A stretch of DNA of 10,009 nucleotides from Holosporaceae bacterium UBA3830 (lineage in GTDB: Bacteria > Pseudomonadota > Alphaproteobacteria > UBA3830): NCBI GenBank assembly GCA_002393025.1, contig DGIE01000048.1, positions 1 to 10,009 on the forward strand. The letters are read 5' to 3'. This document shows positions 1-6,342 of this stretch, in pieces. The translations under genes were made by a program, and so were the position numbers. Below the pieces are notes generated by a model, which saw only the letters and a program-made list of their open reading frames with translations, was not told the DNA's origin and made no database searches. Each line of letters begins with the position of its first letter. Within the stretch, counting starts at the first letter, position 1.

Positions 1-2
1 GC

Positions 3-899
3 GATGGAAATATGGATGAAGGAAGCATGAGGGCGGATGTAAATATTTCGGTTCATCGTCCGGGTACTCCGTATGGGACTCGTGCTGAGGTAAAAAATGT
101 AAATTCCATAAAATTTATGGCGACTGCTGTAAATTACGAAATCGAAAGACAAATAAATATTTTGGAAAATGGAGGGGAAGTCGATCAAGAAACAAGATTG
201 TTCGATAGTACAAAAGGTGTTACCAGAACAATGCGTTCCAAAGAAGATGCTCAGGATTACCGTTACTTTCCGGAACCTGATTTACCCCCGTTGGTTTTGG
301 AGCAATCTCGTATCGATGAATTGAAAAAAACTATTCCTGAATTGCCTGATGCGAAGTCGAAGAGACTGCAGCAAGATTATGATCTTCCAAGATATGATGC
401 TGATTTGATCTCATCGGAGATGGAGATCGCAGATTATTACGAAAAAGCTTTGTCGGCAACAAAAACGTCGGATAAAGCAGTCGCGAAGTTGCTGTCCAAT
501 TGGTTGCTCGGAGAGCTATTCGCCCAATTAAATAAATCAAGTAAATCCATTTCTGAAAGCGATATTTTGGCGGAAGATCTTGCTGAGTTGGTTATGCTTA
601 TCAGAGATGGGGTTATTTCGGGGAAGATTGCAAAGGAAGTTCTCGAGTTAATGTGGAACGAAAAGAAAAAAGCCTCTGTAATCGTCGAAGAAAAAGGACT
701 GAAACAGATTACTTCAACGGATGAGATCAAAAAATCGTTGAAGGCTGTGTTGGATGAGAATCAGGATAAAGTCGCGGAATATAAAAATGGAAAAGAAAAG
801 CTGTTTGGATTCTTCATCGGACAAGCAATGAAAAAGACAGGCGGCAAAGCTAATCCAAAGATGCTTAATGAAATTTTGCGGGAGCTTTTGAATAGCTAG
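3..899 (+). CDS. gatB: Asp-tRNA(Asn)/Glu-tRNA(Gln) amidotransferase subunit B, C-terminal part
   Basis: GatB is the subunit of the GatCAB complex that binds misacylated Glu-tRNA(Gln) or Asp-tRNA(Asn) and activates it with ATP, while GatA supplies ammonia from glutamine. The reading frame is open from base 3 (D-G-N before the first ATG at 12), so the 5' end lies outside the window; 298 residues remain, against about 480 in full-length GatB. Family marks seen are MDEGSMRADVNISV near the start, the YRYFPEPDLPPL segment (residues about 87-98), and the helical GatB/YqeY tail that binds the tRNA, ending in FFIGQAMKKTGGKANP. The tail is complete and the TAG stop at 897-899 sits within the ribosome binding site of the next gene, suggesting co-transcription. 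Identification is secure; only the N-terminus is missing because of the window edge. Confidence 0.96.
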   Translation, partial: DGNMDEGSMRADVNISVHRPGTPYGTRAEVKNVNSIKFMATAVNYEIERQINILENGGEVDQETRLFDSTKGVTRTMRSKEDAQDYRYFPEPDLPPLVLEQSRIDELKKTIPELPDAKSKRLQQDYDLPRYDADLISSEMEIADYYEKALSATKTSDKAVAKLLSNWLLGELFAQLNKSSKSISESDILAEDLAELVMLIRDGVISGKIAKEVLELMWNEKKKASVIVEEKGLKQITSTDEIKKSLKAVLDENQDKVAEYKNGKEKLFGFFIGQAMKKTGGKANPKMLNEILRELLNS

Positions 900-908
900 G
901 AGAATTTT

Positions 909-1430
909 TTGAAAAACGTTGTTTTTGTGTTGTTGGTATTGAGTGTTTGTGGTGTTGGTGGAGTAAAATTTTGTCTGCCGAGGCTGATTGATACGCGAAT
1001 AGGTAATCATATCAATAACGCAACAGCGGATATTCAAAGGCAATATGCTCAGTTGGCGGAAGTTGTAAAAAATCTTGAGGATCGACAAGAAAAATTGCTA
1101 AGGAATCCATCTGAGTCTAAAGTGGTTTTAGATTTTAAAATTGATTTTGAACGTTGGAATTGCTGGTGTAATTTAAGAAACAAATTGTGCCATGGAAGTG
1201 AGTATTCGGAGGAGTCGGCAAGGTTCCGGGATAAGTTTTCCGATTGTCCGGATTTATTGAAAATGGTTGATTCTATTTCGTCAGATCAAAATAATAAGGC
1301 GAATGATAATTTTTTAACAAATAATTTACTAAAGTTCGCTAATATACACAGAGTGAATGAAAATGAATTGAATAGAATTACAGGATATGTGTTATTATTG
1401 TCGATAAGGAAGGCAGAAAGAAATGAGTGA
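909..1430 (+). CDS. Membrane-anchored coiled-coil protein of unknown function
   Basis: I do not recognise this 173-residue protein. It starts with TTG at 909, supported by AGGAGA at 898-903 overlapping the gatB stop. Residues 2-20 form one hydrophobic segment (signal anchor or signal peptide). Residues about 38-65 are a charged heptad-like stretch suggesting a short coiled coil. The middle holds several cysteines (C85, C87, C94, C113) and is rich in acidic and aromatic residues. The C-terminal part (about 137-170) is predicted helical and contains LLKFANIHRVNE. It overlaps the next gene by 8 bases and lies two genes before a HemY-like protein. In many alphaproteobacteria a mitofilin/Mic60-like protein (N-terminal membrane segment plus coiled coil) precedes hemY, so this could be a reduced relative. 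That is inference from position and shape, not from clear sequence identity. Confidence 0.75.
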   Translation: MKNVVFVLLVLSVCGVGGVKFCLPRLIDTRIGNHINNATADIQRQYAQLAEVVKNLEDRQEKLLRNPSESKVVLDFKIDFERWNCWCNLRNKLCHGSEYSEESARFRDKFSDCPDLLKMVDSISSDQNNKANDNFLTNNLLKFANIHRVNENELNRITGYVLLLSIRKAERNE

Positions 1431-1644
1431 AGGAACGAAAGAACGGGGATTGTTGGGTGATATCATGGTGTTTGCTATTATCATCGGGTTGGCTTTGGCC
1501 GCCATATACGCGACTGGGAATTGGCCTTGGTTTTTGAAGATGGTAGCTAACCTGGAGGCAGAAGTGCGAGACTTTATCGGTGTGTTTACTACCAACGTCA
1601 AGAGCGTGACGGATGTTGTACAGACTGCTCAGCAGCAAATGTAA
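1423..1644 (+). CDS. Small single-pass membrane protein of unknown function
   Basis: A 73-residue protein with a short charged N-terminus (residues 1-9), one strong membrane helix (about 12-31) and an amphipathic C-terminal part ending in QTAQQQM. No known family is recognised. It is believed real because it starts inside the end of the preceding gene (8-base overlap, ATG at 1423) with AAGGAAGG at 1406-1413 as ribosome binding site, ends 3 bases before the next gene, and has clean codon structure. The position between a membrane coiled-coil protein and a HemY/LapB-like protein suggests all three act at the inner membrane, possibly as a small complex. Confidence 0.72.
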   Translation: MSEGTKERGLLGDIMVFAIIIGLALAAIYATGNWPWFLKMVANLEAEVRDFIGVFTTNVKSVTDVVQTAQQQM

Positions 1645-1647
1645 CAT

Positions 1648-2865
1648 ATGGTAATTATTAAGATAGTTTGTGTATTTTTAGTAGTTTTTTGTGCGTATTT
1701 TTTCGATATAAAGATCTCTGTATCGTTGATGGGAGAGGTGTGGTCACTCCCGTTGTGGAAATTTTTGGCTCTGATTTTTTCTGTTATATACGTTTGCAAA
1801 CTGTTCAGAATTTTTTCAGATAAGTTGTTTTCCTTGTTAGGGCTGAAGACAGATGTCCATAAAGGAGTTGGTTACCTGCAGGAAGCTTTTTCTGGTATGC
1901 TTATGAAGGATCATAAGGTAGTTTGGAAGGCTCTGAATAAAGCAAAAAAGCACTTGGGCGAAATTCCGTTTATTTCGTGGTTGGAAGGGCAGCTATGTCT
2001 GATAAATGGAGATGTATATAAAGCTAAATCCTTGTTTTTTAATTTGAGTTCACAAGAAAAAGGTACTGCTTTGGGTGCGTACAGCTTAGCTCAGTTATCT
2101 TTACAAAATAAATCGGACAAGGAATCCATTGAGGCCATTAAATCTATCCTGAGTGTATATCCGAACGCACAGGATTTTTTGAATCAAATCGTAAGTTTGA
2201 GCATTAGGACTGGCGATGTCGATGCAGCTTTTCATTATTTGCATAAGCTTTCCTGCGAGAATAGGCAAGATGTTGAAGCGGTGGCGTATTTTGAAAAATG
2301 GAAACAAAGTTTGGATTTATCTGATTTAAAAAGGGCGCACAAATTAGCTCCGCAAATTTCTGACATTGCTATTATTTATTCTGACGAACTTCTTAAAAAC
2401 GATGAGAAGAGATCTGCTGAAAAGACTTTGCTCAGGACATTTGAATTATCTCCGACAGTGGAAATTTTCGACAAATATGTCGAGTTGGGGGAAGATAAAA
2501 TTAGAAGAGGGGAAAAGTTGCTTAAAGTGGCCCCTCAATCTTGGGTTCCATACTATGAATTGTCCAAACTTTGTATAAGTGAAGATATGTTCGCATTGGC
2601 GTTCGATTATATCTCTAAAGCATACGAGTTAGCTCATTATAGCTTTATTTCAGATGAGTTAGTGAAAATTAATGCCCATCAAAATAACGGTGGAACATCA
2701 GTGGATTTGTCGGAAGCCAAGCCGGTGAAATTTTTTTGGAGATGTTCAAAATGTGGGGAATCCTCGTTAAAATGGATGCCCGTTTGTTCTTGTTGTATGT
2801 CGGTGGCAACTTATTCGTATGTTGAGGAGTTGGAAGAGAATCTTCCAGCGACGTTGCAGTTGTGA
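1648..2865 (+). CDS. HemY/LapB-like membrane TPR protein with C-terminal zinc ribbon
   Basis: A 405-residue protein with two N-terminal membrane helices (about 2-20 and 33-54), a basic stretch, then repeated helical pairs of TPR type (about 75-340). This matches the layout of the HemY N-terminal family: a short first helix, a second helix, then a charged linker into TPRs. The C-terminus carries W364-x-C366-x2-C369-G, W376-x-P-x-C380-x2-C383, a four-cysteine zinc ribbon or rubredoxin-like knuckle similar in kind to the one in LapB, the adaptor controlling LPS synthesis. HemY is linked to haem synthesis by name and gene neighbourhood, but its biochemical role is unclear. Start at 1648 is kept because it preserves the first membrane helix; no good ribosome binding site is visible, so translation is probably coupled to the gene ending 3 bases upstream. 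The exact function stays open. Confidence 0.78.
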   Translation: MVIIKIVCVFLVVFCAYFFDIKISVSLMGEVWSLPLWKFLALIFSVIYVCKLFRIFSDKLFSLLGLKTDVHKGVGYLQEAFSGMLMKDHKVVWKALNKAKKHLGEIPFISWLEGQLCLINGDVYKAKSLFFNLSSQEKGTALGAYSLAQLSLQNKSDKESIEAIKSILSVYPNAQDFLNQIVSLSIRTGDVDAAFHYLHKLSCENRQDVEAVAYFEKWKQSLDLSDLKRAHKLAPQISDIAIIYSDELLKNDEKRSAEKTLLRTFELSPTVEIFDKYVELGEDKIRRGEKLLKVAPQSWVPYYELSKLCISEDMFALAFDYISKAYELAHYSFISDELVKINAHQNNGGTSVDLSEAKPVKFFWRCSKCGESSLKWMPVCSCCMSVATYSYVEELEENLPATLQL

Positions 2866-3069
2866 AAGCCGTTAAAATAGGCTCTAATGCAGCGCAATAC
2901 ATTGTTTTATGAAGTACTTATTCGTAGGAAAATTTTCGACAAAAAATAAAACTAAAATCAAGAGTGAATGGATGAGAAAAAATAAAAAAACAGATATATC
3001 ATTTTCGAAATAATCATGTATACTGAGAGCAAATATATAATAATTCGTAAAATAATCTCGGAGGAATGA
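2866..3069 (+). promoter_or_regulatory. AT-rich promoter region upstream of the nrdD module
   Basis: This 204-base gap separates the gatB-TPR group from nrdD and holds no credible gene. Candidate -10 boxes are TATACT at 3019-3024 and TATAAT at 3036-3041, neither with a good -35 box at the usual distance, which would suit an activator-dependent promoter. ATCAT at 3013-3017 resembles half of an FNR/ANR site (ATCAA), but the other half is not convincing. GGAGG at 3060-3064 is the nrdD ribosome binding site, five bases before its ATG. No clear hairpin terminator is visible for the upstream operon. Confidence 0.4.
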
Positions 3070-5112
3070 ATGTCGTTAGCAGGTCGAGACAGTGTGAAAT
3101 TTGAGGAATTGGATTACGTATTTAAGAGAAACGGAGCAAAGGTTCCATTTGATATTGAAAAGATTGTGAATGCTATAAAGGCAGCAGGTTTTGAAACGAA
3201 GGAATTCGATGAAGAAGAAGCTCGTCACTTGGCTTTTATAGTGAAAAAAATATTGACTCATCGTTTTGACCGTCAAACTCCGGAAATCGAGAAAATTCAA
3301 GACATTGTTGAGCAAGTTCTCATTAATGAAAATTATTTTAAGACAGCTCGTGCCTACATTTTGTATCGAGAAAAAAGAGGTGAAGCGCGTCGTGATAAGA
3401 AAAATATGGTGGACGTGGTTTTGGCCGTCAATGAATACTTGGACAAACTGGATTGGAGGGTCAATGCAAACGCGAACCAGGGGTATTCTTTGGGTGGAAT
3501 GATTCTCAATATTTCCGGGAAGATGGTCGCGAATTACTGGCTGAACAGAGTTTATCCTGAGTACATTGCCATGGCTCACCGAAACGGAGATTTCCACATT
3601 CATGATCTCGACATGCTCAGTGGATATTGTGCTGGTTGGTCTCTGAGGACCGTTCTTAATGAAGGGTTTAACGGAGTGCCGGGCAAAGCGGAAGCTCGTC
3701 CTCCAAAGCATTTCAGTAGTGCATTGGGGCAGATGGTGAATTTCCTGGGAACTCTCCAAAATGAATGGGCAGGGGCTCAGGCTTTCAGTTCTTTTGATAC
3801 TTATCTGGCTCCGTTTGTAAGGGTTGATAATCTTTCCTACGAGCAAGTAAAGCAAAATATGCAGGAATTTATCTACAACTTGAACGTTCCATCGCGGTGG
3901 GGAACTCAAACTCCATTTACAAATTTAACTTTCGATTGGGTTTGCCCTGACGATCTCAAGGATAAAGTTCCGTTGATCGGCGGCGAGGAAGTTGACTTCA
4001 CTTACGGCGATGTTCAAGCGGAGATGGATTTGATCAACCGTGCGTTTATGGAAGTAATGACCGAAGGTGACTGTCGCGGAAGAGTTTTTACTTTCCCGAT
4101 TCCGACTTACAATATCACGAAAAGCTTCAATTGGGATACTCCGAATGCGGATCTTTTGTTCGGGATGACAGCGAAATATGGGCTTCCTTATTTCCAAAAT
4201 TATGTGAATTCCGATCTCGATCCTGCGTCGATTCGCTCGATGTGCTGTCGTTTGCAGCTGGATTTGAGGGAATTGCTGAAGAGAGGCAACAGCTTGTTTG
4301 GTTCTGCGGAACAAACGGGATCCATTGGGGTTGTTACCATAAATTGTGCTCGACTCGGGTATGTTTACAAAGGGAACGAAGATGCTTTGGTTGCGAGATT
4401 GCACGAGTTAATGGACTACGCGCGGAAGAGTCTTGAAATCAAGAGAAAAGTCATTCAGATGTATATGGACAACGGACTTTTCCCGTTCACCAAGAGGTAT
4501 TTAGGGCGTTTGAAGAATCATTTCTCCACCATCGGAGTGAACGGTATAAACGAGATGATCCGTAACTTCACTGATGATCAGCACGACATTACTACTGATT
4601 ACGGGCAGCAGATGGCTCTGAGAATTTTGGACAGAGCTAGAGAAAAGCTTCTTGAATTCCAGGCTGAAACAGGAAATATGTACAATCTTGAGGCAACTCC
4701 GGGCGAAGGTGCGACCTACCGATTTGCAAAAGAGGATTTGAAACGATTTCCTGATATTCTTCACGCAGGAACGGCAAAAAAGCCTTACTATACCAACTCA
4801 AGTCAGTTGCCGGTTGGATTCAGTGACGATGCCTTCGAGGCGCTGAGGTTGCAAGATGATCTCCAGAGGAAATATACCGGTGGTACGGTATTTCATCTAT
4901 ATATGAGTGAAAAAATTTCCAGTCCGACAGTCTGTAAAAAGCTGGTGCGGAAAGTAGTGGAAAATTTCAAGCTTCCTTATTTTTCCATTACGCCGACATT
5001 TTCCATTTGTCCGGTGCACGGATATTTGGCAGGAGAACACAAATTCTGTCCGAAGTGTGACGCAGAAATCGCGGCTCGAAAAAAAAATGAACTAGACAGA
5101 GAAGCAGCTTGA
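3070..5112 (+). CDS. nrdD: Anaerobic (class III) ribonucleoside-triphosphate reductase, catalytic subunit lacking its glycyl-radical segment
   Basis: NrdD reduces ribonucleoside triphosphates to deoxy forms under anoxia using glycyl and thiyl radicals. Residues about 15-105 are an ATP-cone allosteric domain (YVFKRNG, then a helix with FKTARAYILYR). The catalytic barrel follows, with HIHDLD and YCAGWSLR (C187), the MCCRL pair (C392, C393) and GVVTIN (N425), positions where the family carries its active-site cysteines and loop asparagine. The C-terminal zinc site is C647-P-V-H650 with C660-P-K-C663. In a normal NrdD this zinc site is followed by the RVxGYxRP glycyl-radical loop. Here the protein ends 17 residues later with TGA and no such loop; it is on the next reading frame. 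The start is set by GGAGG five bases upstream. Identification is certain; as a single chain the protein would be inactive. Confidence 0.96.
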   Translation: MSLAGRDSVKFEELDYVFKRNGAKVPFDIEKIVNAIKAAGFETKEFDEEEARHLAFIVKKILTHRFDRQTPEIEKIQDIVEQVLINENYFKTARAYILYREKRGEARRDKKNMVDVVLAVNEYLDKLDWRVNANANQGYSLGGMILNISGKMVANYWLNRVYPEYIAMAHRNGDFHIHDLDMLSGYCAGWSLRTVLNEGFNGVPGKAEARPPKHFSSALGQMVNFLGTLQNEWAGAQAFSSFDTYLAPFVRVDNLSYEQVKQNMQEFIYNLNVPSRWGTQTPFTNLTFDWVCPDDLKDKVPLIGGEEVDFTYGDVQAEMDLINRAFMEVMTEGDCRGRVFTFPIPTYNITKSFNWDTPNADLLFGMTAKYGLPYFQNYVNSDLDPASIRSMCCRLQLDLRELLKRGNSLFGSAEQTGSIGVVTINCARLGYVYKGNEDALVARLHELMDYARKSLEIKRKVIQMYMDNGLFPFTKRYLGRLKNHFSTIGVNGINEMIRNFTDDQHDITTDYGQQMALRILDRAREKLLEFQAETGNMYNLEATPGEGATYRFAKEDLKRFPDILHAGTAKKPYYTNSSQLPVGFSDDAFEALRLQDDLQRKYTGGTVFHLYMSEKISSPTVCKKLVRKVVENFKLPYFSITPTFSICPVHGYLAGEHKFCPKCDAEIAARKKNELDREAA

Positions 5113-5148
5113 TTTAGTTTTTGATTTTTGTTTAGACTTTTTTAGAAT

Positions 5149-5153
5149 GGAGG
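5149..5153 (+). promoter_or_regulatory. Ribosome binding site of the glycyl-radical protein
   Basis: GGAGG with five bases to the ATG at 5159. It decides the start in favour of 5159 over the ATG at 5147. It also shows that the small ORF is independently translated, which argues against a simple sequencing frameshift in nrdD. Confidence 0.75.
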
Positions 5154-5158
5154 ATAAA

Positions 5159-5350
5159 ATGTCAGAAAGTAATGATAAAATTGTTGATGGAGTCGAGTTG
5201 AGAGAAGAAGAGAGGCAGAAGTGCGAGGTTTGGACCAGAGTGATGGGATATTACCGTCCTACTTCTTTCTTTAACATCGGGAAGCAGGGTGAACATGAGG
5301 AGAGAGTTCACTTCGAGGAAAGATCCACTTGCTGCGACATTTGTAATTAG
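5159..5350 (+). CDS. Detached glycyl-radical domain of anaerobic ribonucleotide reductase
   Basis: This 63-residue protein contains the piece missing from NrdD: EVWTRVMGYYRP at residues 23-34, with Gly30 (codon 5246-5248) at the radical-bearing position, followed by N39-x-G-K-Q-G-E as in the NrdD C-terminus. It should receive the radical from NrdG and dock into the NrdD barrel beside its active-site cysteines. An ATG at 5147 gives 67 residues, but GGAGG at 5149-5153 lies inside that longer version and five bases before the ATG at 5159, so 5159 is chosen. It lies 46 bases after nrdD, with AT-rich DNA between, and 3 bases before nrdG. The tail adds an unusual cysteine cluster, C58-C59-x2-C62, right at the end. 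The architecture parallels GrcA/YfiD, a free glycyl-radical domain for pyruvate formate-lyase, but the motif here is that of NrdD. Confidence 0.9.
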   Translation: MSESNDKIVDGVELREEERQKCEVWTRVMGYYRPTSFFNIGKQGEHEERVHFEERSTCCDICN

Positions 5351-5353
5351 CTT

Positions 5354-6037
5354 ATGGACGGCAGTAGGTTATTGGTCGGGGGAATTGTTTCTCTGACCAC
5401 CGTGGATTACCCGGATCATCTTGCGGCTGTGGTGTTTCTTCAGGGATGTCCTTGGAGGTGTGTTTATTGTCACAATCCGCATTTGCAGACGATTTCCCCC
5501 GAGGAATCACTTCCTTGGGAGGATGTGTTGAATTTGCTTCGGACTCGCAAAGGGTTTATTGAAGGGGTTGTATTCAGCGGTGGAGAGCCGTTGTTTCAGG
5601 AATCTTTATTGCCGGCAATTGAGGATGTGAAGGGTCTGGGATTTAAGGTCGGTTTGCATACGGCGGGGGCTTATCCGGACAGGTTTGCAAGAGTGGTATC
5701 TTCGTTAGATTGGATTGGGTTTGATGTAAAACGTTCCTTCAAGGACTACCATCTCATTACTAACATTCGTGGCAGTGGGGAGAAGGCTCAGGAAAGTCTA
5801 AAGGTGTTGTTGGAGGCGAACAAGGACTACGAAGTTCGTATGACTATGTATGAGTCCATTGATATGGAGACAGCAGTTGATGTTTTAAGGGAACTTTGTC
5901 AGCTGGGTGTGCGTAAAGTGGTTCTTCAGAAATGTCGGGATAAAAATGAAAATATTGTTGAACATCCTATATTTTCTGATAAAATCCTCCTAGAGAGTGT
6001 ATCGAAAGATTTTGATAGCTTCTACATTAGGGGTTAA
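5354..6037 (+). CDS. nrdG: Anaerobic ribonucleotide reductase activating enzyme (radical SAM)
   Basis: NrdG uses a [4Fe-4S] cluster and S-adenosylmethionine to generate the glycyl radical on the reductase. The 227-residue protein has the radical-SAM signature C32-x3-C36-x2-C39 (GCPWRCVYCHNP) after an N-terminal sheet containing LTTVDYPDHLA, and the SAM-contacting SGGEP at 75-79. The length and VDYP-type N-terminus fit the longer NrdG subgroup paired with ATP-cone NrdDs better than the short E. coli type. Its ATG lies 3 bases after the stop of the glycyl-radical ORF and has no clear ribosome binding site, so translation is probably coupled. It closes the module; a hairpin terminator begins 3 bases after its TAA. 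Its substrate here should be the small 63-residue protein rather than NrdD itself (inference). Confidence 0.93.
   Translation: MDGSRLLVGGIVSLTTVDYPDHLAAVVFLQGCPWRCVYCHNPHLQTISPEESLPWEDVLNLLRTRKGFIEGVVFSGGEPLFQESLLPAIEDVKGLGFKVGLHTAGAYPDRFARVVSSLDWIGFDVKRSFKDYHLITNIRGSGEKAQESLKVLLEANKDYEVRMTMYESIDMETAVDVLRELCQLGVRKVVLQKCRDKNENIVEHPIFSDKILLESVSKDFDSFYIRG
5958..5985 (+). promoter_or_regulatory. Possible rpsT promoter inside the end of nrdG
   Basis: TTGAAC at 5958-5963 and TAAAAT at 5980-5985 are 16 bases apart and point towards rpsT. A transcript starting near 5992 would still have to pass the hairpin at 6040-6059, so the true promoter may lie elsewhere or the hairpin may leak. Weak call in AT-rich DNA. 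Confidence 0.25.
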
Positions 6038-6039
6038 TT

Positions 6040-6059
6040 TGCCGAGGGTCGGCATTTTT
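6040..6059 (+). terminator. Intrinsic terminator after nrdG
   Basis: A perfect 6-bp stem, TGCCGA (6040-6045) with TCGGCA (6049-6054), a GGG loop and five T bases at 6055-6059. It begins 3 bases after the nrdG stop and ends about 20 bases before rpsT, so it most likely ends the nrdD module transcript or attenuates read-through into rpsT-dnaA. Confidence 0.8.
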
Positions 6060-6080
6060 GTGATAGGACATAGGGGTAAA

Positions 6081-6341
6081 ATGGCAGATCATAAGTCAGC
6101 CTTGAAAAGGATAAGGCAAACGGAAGTAAGAACAGCGAGAAACAAAGATAGAATCAGTCGCATCAGGACATTTATTAAGAAGTTTATTTCTTCTTTAGGT
6201 TCAAAGGATGCTGGGGCAGCGTTCAAAGCGGCTCAGTCGGAGATTCAGAAAGGTGTTACCAAAGGAGTGCTGCATAAAAATACAGCTGGTAGGAAAATTT
6301 CTCGTCTGAATAAAATGCTCAAGTCTTCAGAAGTAGAGTAA
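6081..6341 (+). CDS. rpsT: 30S ribosomal protein S20
   Basis: An 86-residue, strongly basic, all-helical protein beginning MADHKSALKRIRQ, the classic S20 opening, and containing the conserved KGVLHKNTAGRKISRLNK near the C-terminus. S20 binds 16S rRNA at the bottom of the small subunit early in assembly. The reading frame is open upstream to 5997, but the family N-terminus and GGGG at 6073-6076, followed by ATG at 6081, fix the start. It sits one base before dnaA, the order usual in Alphaproteobacteria, so both are probably co-transcribed. Confidence 0.97.
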   Translation: MADHKSALKRIRQTEVRTARNKDRISRIRTFIKKFISSLGSKDAGAAFKAAQSEIQKGVTKGVLHKNTAGRKISRLNKMLKSSEVE

Positions 6342-6342
6342 G

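Noticed and set aside
3005..3017. The 13-mer TCGAAATAATCAT upstream of nrdD recurs at 9446-9458, with 16 of 17 bases matching when extended leftwards.
   Set aside because: A rough estimate for AT-rich DNA of this length gives about one such match by chance, and the two contexts have nothing else in common.
2989..3041. Possible NrdR boxes (ATATAT cores) or a full FNR site before nrdD.
   Set aside because: The flanking ACAC/GTGT bases are absent, the core spacing is unusual, and only one FNR-like half-site is visible.
3076..3909. A 277-residue open frame on the minus strand within nrdD.
   Set aside because: It lies wholly opposite a securely identified gene, and its composition and motifs match no protein; it is a shadow of nrdD codon use.
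5997..6080. N-terminal extension of S20.
   Set aside because: S20 proteins begin MADHKSA-like, the ribosome binding site lies just before 6081, and the extension would cross the terminator hairpin.
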